Source: Caenorhabditis remanei
Taxonomy: Eukaryota; Nematoda; Chromadorea; Rhabditida; Rhabditidae
Assembly (NCBI RefSeq): GCF_010183535.1
Contig: NC_071331.1
Span: forward strand, 7,006,001-7,070,000
Length of the DNA: 64,000 nucleotides
Reading direction: 5' to 3'
The translations under genes and the position numbers were made by a program. Below, piece by piece: positions 1-11,804 of this stretch. Below the pieces are notes generated by a model. It saw nothing but the letters and a program-made list of their open reading frames with translations. It was not told the DNA's origin and searched no databases. Each line of letters starts with the position of its first letter. The first letter of the stretch is position 1.

Positions 1-411
1 AGAGAAACACCAATTGCTGATGTGGAAGATTGTGGACCACCGCCTGCGAAAAAACAGTTAAACGACGGATTTCTCCAATACATTCAAGGAAAAATCAAAA
101 AGTCGACTAAATCGGAAGCAGAAGTAAACTACGGCATGGCTATAAAATTAGAATTTGATAAATTTCTTGCTATTCCACCTGATCCGTCTGCCAATCCCAT
201 TCAATATTGGATGAGCGATCTTGCCACATCAGTCTTCCCTTTACTCCAAAAACATGCCAAAAAATATTTAATTGTTCCACCTGGCTCTTCTGAAGTTGAG
301 AGAATTTTCTCAACAGCCTCTCATATTTTAACGAAATACAGAAAAAATTTGTCGGCGGAGCATTTCGAGCAGTTACTTTTCTTGAACAAAAACCTCGCTT
401 TGATGAATTGA
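1..411 (+). CDS. hAT-family transposase, C-terminal part (5' truncated by window edge)
   Basis: The frame is open from base 1 to a TGA at 409-411, giving about 136 residues. The last 75 residues match the hAT C-terminal dimerisation region: a YWMSDLATSVFPLLQKHAKK segment, then a Pro-Gly/Ser-Ser-Glu-Val-Glu-Arg-Ile-Phe-Ser block, and a RKNLSAEHFEQLLFL-type ending. In this superfamily that region folds with the RNase H-like catalytic core and mediates oligomerisation. The zinc-finger and catalytic parts would lie left of the window. The CDS is followed by 225 bp of noncoding 3' DNA ending in a hAT-like terminus, so this appears to be the right end of one element. I see no stop or frameshift in the visible part. 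Whether the full gene is intact cannot be judged. Confidence 0.88.
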   Translation, partial: RETPIADVEDCGPPPAKKQLNDGFLQYIQGKIKKSTKSEAEVNYGMAIKLEFDKFLAIPPDPSANPIQYWMSDLATSVFPLLQKHAKKYLIVPPGSSEVERIFSTASHILTKYRKNLSAEHFEQLLFLNKNLALMN

Positions 412-636
412 TTTCAATTGTTGTTACTTCATAGTTTTTGTGTTTTTATGCTACTTTAATAAATTGTTTTCGTTTTTAAATCAATTTGGCTCTTATTTTT
501 CTTTCTCGACTTATGAAAATCCTTATTATTATATGTTGCCGAAAGTTGCCGAAAATTGCCGAAAATTGCCGGTTTTTGAATTCGGCAATTGCCGGATTGC
601 CGGGTTGCCGAAATTTTGCCTTGCCGCTCGTCCCTG
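1..636 (+). mobile_element. 3' end of a hAT DNA transposon
   Basis: Downstream of the transposase, 538-625 carries repeated gaaaattgccg / cggcaattgccgg motifs. These are typical subterminal repeats for transposase binding. The element ends at 636 with gctcgtccctg, the complement of a CAGGGAC-type hAT terminus. The next 8 bp, 637-644 (atcatcat), are the predicted target duplication. The same site occurs without a transposon at 16,929-16,936 in the duplicated unit 2, which confirms the right boundary. The left end and the second copy of the duplication are outside the window. Confidence 0.8.
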
Positions 637-644
637 ATCATCAT

Positions 645-2764
645 GAAACGATGTGGATTCGAAATTTCAAATTTCTAGAATGTGTTTCAAAAGTATTAAA
701 CAATGAGAAAGTGAAACATTAAAATATGAAGAAATGAATAATTTCTACAGAAGGAGCATGAAGAAATTGCGAAAAAAGCGAGGACGAATGCCGAGAAATT
801 AGCTTCCAGATGGCTGGAACACCGGATATCTAGTCGCTTTTTATTTCCGCTAAAGAAGAGAAAAATGAATAAAAAATGCATGTTTTATTTGGAATATGTG
901 TGTGGAGACACCAAGTTCTTCTAGACATGTGTGCGTGTTAATATGGAATTATTATGACACATTTCGTTCTATTTTTCTTGTGGGGACTAGGGAAGAAAGG
1001 AGAAAAAAAGATAAAAGGAATGGTCGAGAGTTCAGACGCCAAACGAAGCAAAATGTTCAAAAAAAAATTTTGAGATCAATTTTTGTTCAATACCAAACTT
1101 TACAAGTGCTTGTAAAGTGGACTCTTTGAAACATATAATTTTGTTAACTTTAAAAAAAAGATACACTGCCCAGATACTCAAGGAAAATCTCGTGGATACG
1201 GAGGATCCAACTTGTGACTGGAGTACGATTAAATTTGGACTAGCACCATGTCAAACATTTGAATGCTTAATGTTTTTTCAAGCGTTGTCAGACTCCTGCT
1301 GATAAGAAAAATAAACAATATTAAGTAAAAACTGATCTAGAAAATTGCGGAAACTAACAAAGTAATTCTCTAGTTTCAGTTACATCTGATAATGACCACG
1401 AAAATCAAAGTTTTCAATAATTCAGTTAATTTTGAAAAATTCACATATTTTATGAAACAATAGTGAAGTGAACTTGATTGGTATCTGTTTTTACCGAGAT
1501 ATTATTTGACTGACGCACTGATCTGGTATCAGAAAAAACAAATAATTGTTCAAATATACTATGAACGAGAAATGTTTCAAACATGTGGTATAAATATGTT
1601 TGGTTAAACAAAATATTCTTGAAGCAATTCGACATAAGTTTCAGCTAGCCTTAGACTAAGGGAACTCTAAAACACTCTTTCAATATTTCAGCCATACCCA
1701 AAGAATACTAATTTAATTGTTTCCCGTTGGACACTTATTTACCAGAGATACCTCCTTAACAATATAGTAAATCTAGCGAAACATCTTGAACTTTTTTCTA
1801 ATTTTGGAAACAGTAATATATGTTTTGAATTATGAACATTTTATCGAGAAGTTGTTCCCATTAGAGTAATGGATAGTTTTTACTGTAAGTAGAAACTTTG
1901 ATAATGTTTGAGAATTAGAAAATTTGATGATGTGCTCAATCGTGAAGAATGCCTTTGATAAATAAAAATATAAAAAAGTACCGTCGAAGTTAACTTTTTA
2001 GCTTTTAGTTGTTGCGGACTGAAGTTTCCGCGCTTGAAACAAGCCACGCCCTCTTTCTCAGCTGAAAAGGGGCGTGGCTTATTTTTAAAATATCAAAATG
2101 TTTGTTGCTCTAATAGTTTGACAAAAACCTCCGTTCAGAGCTCCAGACAATTTTGTTAAAGTATTAAAATAACATTCTTTATCTATGGTGAAGTTTCAAC
2201 TAGATAACCGTATAAGATCGGGAATAACGCTTTTTGAAACATGTACAAAACAGTAATGATGAATTCGCCTCACGTGAATTACTGTAGCTTCTCCATTCTC
2301 AAAAAAAAATCAAAAAGATAGCAAAACAAAACAATTCCGTCAAGAGGTTTAGGGATAAGAAAAAAACAACTCCCTCCTCTTTTCTTCTAAGCCATAACTC
2401 ATTTGGCATGTGTCCTAATGTGAATATGTATTTATACGAGAGACAACGATAACCGGGGCCTCCGAAAATGATGTTTTTAATGTGCAAAGCTAGTAGAAAA
2501 GGAGAGAGAGAAGGGACCGCCCAGTCGTCTGTCTTTCCTCCAGTTTACCATACAGTTTTGATGTGATCGGAGGGGGGATAAAGTAAGCGGTATGTTTAGG
2601 AGAGTAGGGTAACAAAAAATAAAAGAGAGAAGGGGAATTGGGGAGAAAGAACGTTGAAAATTGAATGAAAGATTGAAGTTCAGAGAGTTCAGGTCGATAG
2701 CAATCGGCTCATAGTTATTCAAAGGCAGAACATAATTTAATAAAACAGTACATTTATATTTCAC
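645..2764. other. Non-genic block of unit 1
   Basis: I see no convincing gene here. The block is conserved in unit 2 (16,937-19,045) and more loosely in unit 3 (36,690-38,885). Short open frames exist on both strands, but conservation among recent duplicates does not argue for coding. A perfect hairpin, aagccacgccc / ggggcgtggctt, lies at 2,041-2,080. The right part (2,290-2,490) is very similar in all three units and includes a TATAAATA-like stretch on the minus strand near 2,433, so it could be a promoter of something lost or unrecognised. Confidence 0.4.
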
Positions 2765-2768
2765 AATA

Positions 2769-4516
2769 TAAGAAAGCCAGAATTTGGAAATTTTTAATTT
2801 CGCATAACAAAATACGGAAAACTTTAAAATTTCTGTGACTTTTCACAGGAAAATTTGCTTTTCGCAAATATTGGATTATCCCTGTGAAATTCAATATTTT
2901 TGAACAGAAAAAGTTGCAATCAGAGCAAATGATGATATTTCTTGTGGGGAATTCCAGTAAAATAACAACTATGAGTTTTTCCTGTTTCGCGTAACATAAA
3001 AGTTGTATTTTGTAAAACATAACACCATTGATAAAATAAATACGTGAACTTTATTCGAATATCAAAAGCACGGAATTGGCAGCTTTGCCAACTCTGTGAA
3101 AAACAAAGGAATTGAAGGAAAAATATAAAAACACGTGAACTAAACAGGGAAGAAAAGGATTTCCAGAATCGGCAAAGTTGCCGATCTTGTTATTAAAAAA
3201 AGATATTCCAAAATAATTAATTACGTGAGCTTTGTGACAGTAGGAGAAGAACATCTTCGTGGTTGAAATCGCTCATCGAAAAGAAAGATGTTGATAAGAG
3301 CAGTAGAAGAAGCCGATCGATGATTTGTATTAAATTTATTCAAGTCTCGTTGTCTGAAATTACCATCAGGATTATAGAGCTCTTTGGTTTTGATTACGAA
3401 CCTCTTTTAAGGTAAAATTCCAGTTGCTTCAAAATAATTTTAGTGATAAACCAACACTTATGTATATGTTTTGCAGATGTATTAGAGAACAAATTGATAG
3501 GTTCGGTCCTGAAATACGAATTTTTACAATACATGCGCCTTACCTGTCCGCGAGAAGAACACTTTTCCAAAATCTTTCCACTCGCATGTCAGAAAATGAC
3601 AAACATTGCTCTAAAACTATGTTTTTTATAAATCTAGAGCACGTTGATATTTTTTCAACGATCTTTCTTCGCTGATATTTATTTGAATGTCAAAAAAATT
3701 CATTTCTCATTCTGCAATGTTTGTCATTTTCGGATTGGGAAGATTTTGGAAAAGTGTTCTTCTCGCGGACAGGTAAGGCGCATGTATTGTAAAAATTCGT
3801 ATTTCAGGACCGAACCTATCAATTTGTTCTCTAATACATCTGCAAAACATATACATAAGTGTTGGTTTATCACTAAAATTATTTTGAAGCAACTGGAATT
3901 TTACCTTAAAAGAGGTTCGTAATCAAAACCAAAGAGCTCTATAATCCTGATGGTAATTTCAGACAACGAGACTTGAATAAATTTAATACAAATCATCGAT
4001 CGGCTTCTTCTACTGCTCTTATCAACATCTTTCTTTTCGATGAGCGATTTCAACCACGAAGATGTTCTTCTCCTACTGTCACAAAGCTCACGTAATTAAT
4101 TATTTTGGAATATCTTTTTTTAATAACAAGATCGGCAACTTTGCCGATTCTGGAAATCCTTTTCTTCCCTGTTTAGTTCACGTGTTTTTTATATGTTTCC
4201 TTCAATTCATTTGTTTTTCACAGAGTTGGCAAAGCTGCCAATTCCGTGCTTTTGATATTCGAATAAAGTTCACGTATTTATTTTATCAATGGTGTTATGT
4301 TATAATGCAGGATGTTTGCTAAGGAATATAAATTGAAAGAAGCACAGAATTATTACCTTTTCGAATAAAATATGATATATCTGATCGAACCGCAAAAATC
4401 TCCCAGAATCTTTTAGGAATTCATGTTTTCTTGATTTTCGCTGGTGCCCCAAGAAATATTAGAAAACTTTGATTTTGGAGTTTCAAATTAAAAATTTCCA
4501 AATTCTGGCTTTCTTA
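2769..4516 (+). mobile_element. Foldback element FB1, unit-1 copy
   Basis: The element is 1,748 bp with termini taagaaagccagaatttgg and its complement, flanked by TA on both sides (2,767-2,768 and 4,517-4,518). Inside are two near-perfect inverted arms, about 3,018-3,608 and 3,715-4,304, around a roughly 106-bp centre. The outer 250 bp on the left and 215 bp on the right do not match each other except at the very tips. No transposase is recognisable, and the short frames in the arms are mirror images of each other. Units 2 and 3 lack it here: unit 2 keeps a tttcaca..ttgtgaaatgc-like empty site at about 19,050. Confidence 0.82.
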
Positions 4517-4518
4517 TA

Positions 4519-5192
4519 TTGTCAAATGCAGAAAAGAAAAAAACTATTCCTGAAGCTGGAACTTGATTCACTAAAAGAGTCATTTAATCGACTGATCATA
4601 TCAACATTACTCCGGATATCCGGTGAAATAAGTCTGACACTTATAAGTTCTTACCCCAGAAGCTCAAAACATTGGATACCCTGGACTAACCAATTTCTGG
4701 GACATATGAAACAGAGTCTCTAAATGTTTGAGAATTATTTTGAGAATATGTTTGTTATGGGAACACGACAAAAAGTTGGAAAAAAGCTCTGTTAACGAGA
4801 TTATGACATCTAAGCCTTTGTTTTGCAACAATGAAGCACTGATTTCACATATCCCACCGAATTTTCAGTCAGAAAGTAAAACAGTTTCAAAACAAAAACG
4901 AATATTTTGGAATGTATACATACATAGTTTGCTAGATTGAAGAAAAAATAAAAGCTGAGGGTGAATAAATAAAAATAAATAGCTCACAGATTTCTGAACC
5001 GATTCCAAAACTTCGATCTACTAACGAATAGTCCCCCATCCCTTTTGAATCCAATTTATGTTAAGGAAAGTGTGTGGTTCTAAATTTGCCGATAAAATTT
5101 CAAAAATTTTTGATTTGAGATCATCAGTATCTTTTCACTATGCAACAAAACTTAATAACAGCCAGAAACTGGAAAAAACCACTGTGACAAAA
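4519..5192. other. Non-genic sequence
   Basis: The sequence is AT-rich and partly shared with unit 2 near 19,120-19,560. It contains one exact CTGTTTCA-type motif on the minus strand (4,707-4,714). I see no gene. Confidence 0.4.
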
Positions 5193-5200
5193 ATAGATAT

Positions 5201-5885
5201 CAGGGTGCTCCACCGGCGGTACAATCGAAGAAAAACCGGTTTTTTTCAACCGGTGAAAATCGTTTCCTCAGCCGATTAAATTCAACCGGTTTTTCAAAAA
5301 CAAAAACCGGTTTGAAACCGAACAAAAATCGGAAAAAAACTATTTTCTTCGATTCTGTTTTTTAAAAAAACCGTTCGGTTTCGGTTTTCATCGGTTTAGA
5401 AACCGATTAAAACACCGATTATTCTTCGATTTTTATCGATTTTTTCCGATTTTGTTCGGTTTTTTTCTGAAAGTTCAAATTCTACGGCGGTTTGTCACGT
5501 TTCAATAACTTCACACGTTTTTTCTATTTTTATTGAAAACTTGAAAAAAGATAAGAATTTATCAATTTTAACGTAAAATCTAAATTGAAAACAGTGCAAA
5601 ATATGATAGAAACGGGACAAACTACTGTAGAACTTGAACTTTCAGAAAAAAAACCGATGAAAATCGGCAAAAATCGAAGTATAATCGGTTTTTAACCGGT
5701 TTCGAAACCGATGAAACCCGACACCGAACGGTTTTTTTTTAAACAGAATCGAAGAAAATCGATTTTTTCCGATTTTTCCCCGGAGAAAAATCGATTTATT
5801 TTTCTAAAAACCGACAAATATTTTAACCGATTTTCTTACCAATAACCGATTTTATTCGGTTTTGAAGTATCGGTGGAGCACCCTG
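5201..5885. mobile_element. Palindromic hAT-type MITE with 8-bp target duplication
   Basis: The terminal inverted repeats are cagggtgctccaccg at the left and its complement at the right. The flanks carry an exact 8-bp direct repeat, atagatat, at 5,193-5,200 and 5,886-5,893. The CAGGG start and 8-bp duplication are hAT hallmarks. The 685-bp interior is largely self-complementary and built from aaccggttttt / aaaaaccggtt blocks, with no coding capacity. Equivalent positions in unit 2 and in the inverted segment of unit 3 (sequence around 44,218) lack the insertion, so it postdates at least one duplication. Confidence 0.9.
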
Positions 5886-5893
5886 ATAGATAT

Positions 5894-8495
5894 TGAAGAG
5901 ACAGAAAATCAGGTCACATTATTGAAGGAGAAAGAAGTCCTACTAAAACTCAACCAAAAGTGTAACTTTTATCACTCGCTTGAAACAGAATTATCTGAAA
6001 CAAAATAATTTTTCTCAACTTTCGAGCAATTAAGCAATGTTAGAATTATGACAGATTGGAAAGAAACAATTTGAAACCGCGAGTTTTTTTTCAGTTTTTT
6101 ACTGTAGAAGGTGAATCACCAATTATATAAAACTAAATATTAGAATAGAACGTTTTCTAGACAATTCTATACATCTTTTGCATAAAGTATTTTCTGTTTC
6201 ATCAAGTTGCAAAAAGTGTCAGTTAACTCTCTACTCTAGTTCTATTTTGGTTGAAAAGAGGAAATTGTTGGAGGTTGGTAAAAAAAATTAGTTGATTTTA
6301 ATAAAGGTAAAGTTGATTTACAGTTGATTTTCACTGTCACGTGCCCAAGAATGTTTAATTATAATTTCTAACGAAAAAGTGCAGAAGAAGGGGTCATTTT
6401 TCTATGGAAACTTATAACGTCTTTATCCTTATCTTTGTATGTAATTAGAATATCAACACCTTAACCAACCGATTGTTCATCGGACTTTGATAAAGAAAAA
6501 AGTAAGTTTCAGAAACTGTAAATTTTTGCATTTAGTTTTATTTTATTGTTCCGGTGCAAGCCAAATGCTTGTCCGAGTTAATCTCTCAAATAGAGATGCC
6601 GGTCTATTAGATAAAATAGGGTAATTCTCTACTCTAGGTCTTCAGTTATCCGTAGAAGGATCATGCTATCTAAGTTACACCGGAAATAAGAAAATCGCAG
6701 GTGATAAGACACGAGAGAAGGGGTTAAGTTAAATTAATTGTACGAATACATATACGAATAAAATATGGCGGGAGAGAGGATAAATAATAAACATTTGAAA
6801 CATATGAAACAGAACTTTTAGAAGCCCACTAGTCAGATCGCTAAAATAAGAAGTTTGTAAGAGAAGTGCTATATTTTTGGTTACTTATGAAAAACTCGTG
6901 TCATTGAAATGCTCAATAACAATCACGAAAAAGGGAATTTTTTGTATTTCAACGCGAGTAGCTATTGACTTCAATTAAAAATTTCAGTTTCAGTAAAAAG
7001 AAATTTTGAAGTCGGGAAAATGTTATTATTTCGATCCATAATAAGTCGTGACATAAACTCGAGGGATAAAACTTCTGGTATCACTGATTCAAAGAAACTG
7101 ACCCCTTTAAAGAAAATACATAATTGATAAATTGAAATGAAAAAGATATGACCACCCATCCCCAAAACTGCTAAACAAAAAAGGGAATATCCAAAAACCA
7201 GTTTGCTCCTCTTAAAAAGACAAAAAGCCAATTCAGAAAAAGAAATTCTATGCACTCACAGCCATTTTGCTGAAATTCAATCCTTTAAACATGGCCGTGC
7301 ACACCACCCTCATGACTCGACTTGCTGAGCCAAAAATGAGGAGCAAAAAACGGAAAAAAGGGAAGAAGAATGATGTCCTCTTTATGAATATCTCATGTTT
7401 TCGGGAAAGAAAAAGAAAATGGGGGATCGGGTATCCAATGGTTACAAAACGGAAGACTCATTGTCGCCCTGGATAAGACGGGGGTCCGCGTGAGAGGATT
7501 CTTATTCCATATGGGCGGGGAGAGAATAGAAATGAATAGAAATGTGAAATGCATGAGCTCTCTCCGTCCGAGACGAATAATCGGCGGAAGGGGTAGGTGT
7601 TTGAGTAAAACACATACATTTTTATATGAACTTTTTTGGGGAAACGAGAAGGGAAGGAAGGTGGTGTACTAATAATAAGTAGGGGGGGGGGGGGAGTGTC
7701 ATTGAGTTTGTATTTCAACGGATATCTAGATACGCGATCAATATGAACCATTAACAGCGTGAGACAAAAAAATCACTTTGAAACAGAAAAACAATGATAA
7801 TTATCAAACAAATTTCGCACAAGGGTGCGAGGTCCGCAATGAAAATATTTGAATTTTTTCCGAGTCGCGCTGCGTGTGCGTTGCGGTTCATATTGAAAGA
7901 TACGACAAATAAACGTAAAATTTCAATTTGGCACCCTGCCAGCCATTGTGGGACGAAGCGCGTTTCCGCGATTTTACTCCACACGCCCGAATCCTTGCTG
8001 AACACTCCTGTTTTTTCCAGAAGTTTTAAGATCTGGCTACCAATCAGGATTGAATTCACCGTTTCGTAGTTACATTTTTAGTTCCTTCGGTAACTTAAAT
8101 TTAATATGTTGTTTTCAACAAATGGGAGGTAGATTTTTCTGAATACTCAGCAATAACATTTCGAGATTAATCAAATTGATAACTACTTTTTTTTAAAGAA
8201 AATATTTTAATTTTTAGAACAGTTTGAGCCTAAAGACTTTTCTAGAATATTTAGATTTCGAAACTAGAAATTTTGTATAAATCCGTGGTTCAACTACAGC
8301 AAACGAAGCAATTTTATTATCATTTTACAGTTGTTATGAAACAGTTCATTACACTATATAAAAGGCGTTGGTTACGGTAACCGAGGTTTTGTTTGCCGAA
8401 AATTTCAAGTTTTTAATGTAAAAACACTCGCATTGATTTACTGAGGAATCCTTTTTTCAAAACATCACAAATAAAACAGTAATCCTCATAAATAT
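5894..8495. other. Non-genic block between MITE and bestrophin copy A
   Basis: No gene is supported. Positions 7,140-8,060 form a block strongly conserved in units 2 and 3 (23,090-24,023 and 39,410-40,340), with a homopolymer of 13 G at 7,682-7,694. Positions 5,890-6,650 reappear inverted at about 42,700-44,225. Four exact 21U-type CTGTTTCA cores lie in 5,981-7,786. The part from 8,060 to 8,495 is the downstream flank of bestrophin copy A. Confidence 0.4.
7682..7694 (+). repeat. Poly-G tract (13 G)
   Basis: A run of 13 G, followed by agtg. The homologous place in unit 2 (about 23,636-23,644) has only short broken G runs. In unit 3 it has five G, a T, then ten G ending at 39,970. Confidence 0.9.
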
Positions 8496-10508
8496 TTATT
8501 GTTTCGGAACATCCAAACGATAAGAAGGAGGCGACGATTCAGGCGTCGTCGGGTGTACCATATTCAAAACTTTCGCAAATGGATTCTTGTGTTGAGAGAT
8601 TGCAACTGCAGTGGGTGGCGCTTGAGACCCATTTTTTGTTGGACTGAAAACACAGCTTAATTTTTGGATCAACTCAACAATCAATCCACCAAGAATAGCA
8701 AAAACAGAAATTTCGAAACAGAGAAAGAAATTCAACTCACTGGCACCAGTACATCGTTCCTTTCTCATCATCAGGTTCCTCTAATTTCAAAGGTGGACAC
8801 GAGTCATGACACGTGTCGACAATCTCGATTCCAGTTGACATATTTCTGTCGATAAGCCAGTTACACTCAAAGTCATCGTCATCTTCACCGAGTGGGTTGA
8901 GGAGAGCTTCGGCGACCTGGAATAATGATACTGTTTCAGATATACAATGAAGCAGAGGGAAATTCAAAAAAAAAACAGTAAGTTTGGATTCTTACACTAG
9001 ACGCCATAATGAGCCACTTAAAATGTCGGTAAAAATAAGGATCGGAAAATTTGCGCAAAAATTCAATTTTTTCGCGAAAAAGTCAAATGTCTGAAAAATC
9101 ATCATAAATGTTCACAAAAATTGAAAAAATAAAAATGTTTGGAAAAAAGATCGGTAATTTTTACCGGGCCGGTTCAGTGGATTTTCGAAAACTCATTTGT
9201 TCTAGAAAGCAGTAGTAAAGTGTACCAAGAATAAGAAAAACTGATTACCTAAGATACACAGTTGTGAAAGCCGGGCTGGTGAAAGAGTGTACCTGCCCGG
9301 GCTACCCGATTTTGAATATTTTAAGGAACTCGTTTGGAGGAAAATCTGTATGAAATAGTGATATTCGTGCCTGAAATTATTGAAATCCTATAAGCCCTAA
9401 TGAAAACAGTAAAAGATTCCTGTTTAGGATTCGAGTAACGGCAAATTTCTGAAAGCTGCTGTGCCCGGCCCGGCCCGTAGTAAGTCTGCTAAAAAGATAC
9501 CCACCTTCATCCACCCGACGAAAAACACGAATTGTAGAATTGTCATGATTGGAACGATTGATTGAGCCTCAGTTGGTGGAGCAGATAGAAGGTATTGACG
9601 AGAAATCAGACAGATAATGAAGTAGACACGGACTGCCAGGAAGACGACCTGAAAAATTATATGTGTTTCACAATAGTTATTTTTTATCGCCTAATTAGGT
9701 GTTAGTAATCGTAAGGTTAGATGGAAATTTACCTGTGGATAAGCAATTGGGATTGGTACCCAATCGTATTTTGTCAACATTTCCATAGATTGACGGAAGT
9801 CTTTTATGTTCTGAAATCTCCGATTCATTCACTAAACCATACCTCTTCTCTTACCATCAACACCGAGTTCATACTCTGTACGGAGTCCACATTCTTCGTT
9901 TCAAACATTGCCTTATGAACCAGCTGGTTTGCCCAATGAGTCGGCAACCAGTACTTATTATACATTGTCTCGCATTTATACATCTTTTCCAGGTCATCCC
10001 TATACAAGAATCCCTCAGTGACTAATGATTCCATAGAAGGGAATCTTCTTCGGACTCTCATTGAGATATCACGGAGAACCAAGACTTGAGAGAGGACTAG
10101 GTAGCGGATGATAGTGCGGCGGAGCACTTTTGCAGCATGGTCAGTGCCAGCGACTAAGGTACCCACAGATAGAGCAACGTGGGTGTCCTACTTTTCAATA
10201 AATCCGATATTCGTAAATACTGATCTCCATCTATCCACCACAATTGTCACGAAGAATCCGAGCATGAACGTGAGTGGGATATGGACAAGACGAACGTTCA
10301 GATGGATAGCTGCATATTCGAAGAATCTGGAAAAATAATGTTTCAAACACTTGATATAAGAACATTTGTTTGATCAATTTGCTTGACGCATACCTACCTC
10401 TTCTGATTCTCTGTCATCAAATACCGATAAAAGCATTGAACAACTGCAAATGCAAGAATCCACATTGTCAGTTCCCATCGAACGGATTTCCAAATCGAAC
10501 CGAGTCAT
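8496..10508 (-). pseudogene. Bestrophin copy A, broken and lacking exons 1-2
   Basis: The homologue of copy D exons 3-9 is recognisable on the minus strand: exon 3 10,398-10,508, exon 4 10,192-10,326, exon 5 9,855-10,178, exon 6 9,733-9,810, exon 7 9,505-9,648, exon 8 8,741-8,916 and exon 9 8,496-8,643, using the copy D numbering. Bestrophins are membrane anion channels gated by Ca2+. Motifs still readable are [22 protein letters not shown] and [11 protein letters not shown]. Three defects are visible. The Trp codon at the start of exon 3 (TGG in copy D) is TGA. The short intron between exons 4 and 5 has lost its 3' half and acceptor, leaving an in-frame TAG. No counterparts of exons 1 and 2 are present upstream. 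An intact product is therefore unlikely. Its 3' end resembles copy C, while exons 3-7 resemble copy B. Confidence 0.88.
8931..8938 (+). promoter_or_regulatory. 21U-RNA (piRNA) upstream-motif core in intron of copy A
   Basis: An exact CTGTTTCA octamer lies in the intron between exons 7 and 8, antisense to the gene. A CAGT (fits YRNT) follows, placing the first T at 8,979, 41 nt after the core, with an A-rich spacer. The same arrangement is present in copy B (core 26,505-26,512) and copy C (core 41,206-41,213, T at 41,252). Copy D keeps the core (46,945-46,952) but not CAGT. In Caenorhabditis this layout marks type-I 21U-RNA loci. Confidence 0.55.
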
Positions 10509-10595
10509 CTGGAAGGTACGTTTTTAATTTTTTCGCTGCTTCACAAAAGTAATTTTATTCCGGAATCAGACCGGGCTATAGTGCTCGCTTTGAGG

Positions 10596-11146
10596 TAAGG
10601 ATTCCATTCGGTCCAATTTTTGACCGACCTGACCGACCGCCGACCCTACCGACCCCCGACCGACCGATCGCCGACCCACGCAATTTTTTCTGTCTGCATG
10701 CGCCATAATCGACGACAAACTTTGAAAAGAAATCCGGCTGAAAACTGACTTTTTCCGGGCAAGGATGACAAAAAATGAAAAAAAAATTAGAAATAATTTG
10801 GACAAAATTAGTACTTCTAACAATTTTTAATACCAATTTTCGGTCATAGTGCAATTTTTAATAACCACAGGTTTGTTATTCCGATTTTCAAAAATAACTC
10901 GAAATTCGTCAAATTTTTCAAAGTGAATCATGTTTTGACATAATTTTCAGCGCACTTTTCACATCTTGAATTTTGTAAAATTCTGAAATTTATGAAAAAA
11001 TAAACTAAATTTAAACTTCCGCCGATAAATACGCAAACACTTCACGCACAAATGCGGACCTCGGTCGGCTCGGTCGGCGGCAGTCGGTCGGTCGGCGGTC
11101 TGTCGGCGGTCGGACCGAACCCGACTGGACCGAATGGAAGCCTTAA
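10596..11146. mobile_element. Palindromic MITE rich in GACCG repeats, copy in unit 1
   Basis: The termini are taaggattccattcggtcc at the left and the complement of a closely similar sequence at the right (ggaccgaatggaagcctta). They are flanked by an 8-bp repeat with one mismatch: ctttgagg at 10,588-10,595 and ctctgagg at 11,147-11,154. Subterminal arrays of gaccgacc / ggtcggtc form complementary arms. No protein is encoded. The bestrophin D intron at 48,370 lacks the insert, so it entered copy A/B intron 2 before units 1 and 2 duplicated. Confidence 0.7.
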
Positions 11147-11804
11147 CTCTGAGGTCGAGCTATAAAACTCACTAATTTCACTACGGAATTCGGATGGTAT
11201 TTTGAACAGTGAACACAGTAAACAGAAAATTTTCAGCGTTATTCTATCGAATTCAATAGATCAACTAATTCAAGAGTTTCTAGAAACAGTATCATTCAAG
11301 GTTCTTTTGTTTTGTACCACTGCCCCAGTACATTAAAAAATCATCTTCTGCTACAAAAAAGAAGTAAATTTCCGATTTTATAATAGCTACCGGTGATCTT
11401 TTCATATCTCGTCAGTTGCAGTTCTTTTTTTTGAAATAAAATCGAATCGTCTAAAGAGTTTTAGTACATTACCGGTCAAAAATTGTTGACTTTATTTTTT
11501 TCGGCTGTAACTCTGAAATGGCAGAAAAATTGAACTTTTGGGTACTTGTCAATCAAGCGAAACGAAGAGTTACTCCAATAAAATATGCATGAAATACTTC
11601 TAGAAACTCATATTTTCTCCGCTTTTTGCATTTGTGCACCCGGTGAGTGACACGTGTGTTCCGAGTGGACTATTGGGATTAATGGAATCACAGGATTTTG
11701 GGGAATTCGAAACAAACAATAACTGTTTTAAATAGTTTAGATCATTGACTGTTAATGTTGACTATTTACTGAGTTTCTGAAATGTGAATGAAAATAAATC
11801 TCAC

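Noticed and set aside
896..1302. Plus-strand frames of 77 and 61 codons conserved in units 1, 2 and partly 3
   Set aside because: Conservation equals that of surrounding noncoding DNA in recent duplicates. Unit 3 breaks the frames, and there are no splice or domain features.
2299..2487. Minus-strand frame beginning MHIKNIIFGGPGYRC, similar in three units
   Set aside because: The C-terminal part is frameshifted between units (EEGVVFF versus WRRELFF), which argues against selection on the protein.
3051..4322. Paired open frames beginning MFFSYCHKAHVINYF on both strands of the foldback arms
   Set aside because: They are mirror images produced by the inverted repeat of FB1, with no start context or domain, and recur identically in the second copy of the element.
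7267..8069. Several open frames in the block conserved in units 1-3 (around 7,267, 7,794, 23,207, 39,527)
   Set aside because: Frames shift between units and differ in length. No domain is visible, and the conservation is explained by duplication.
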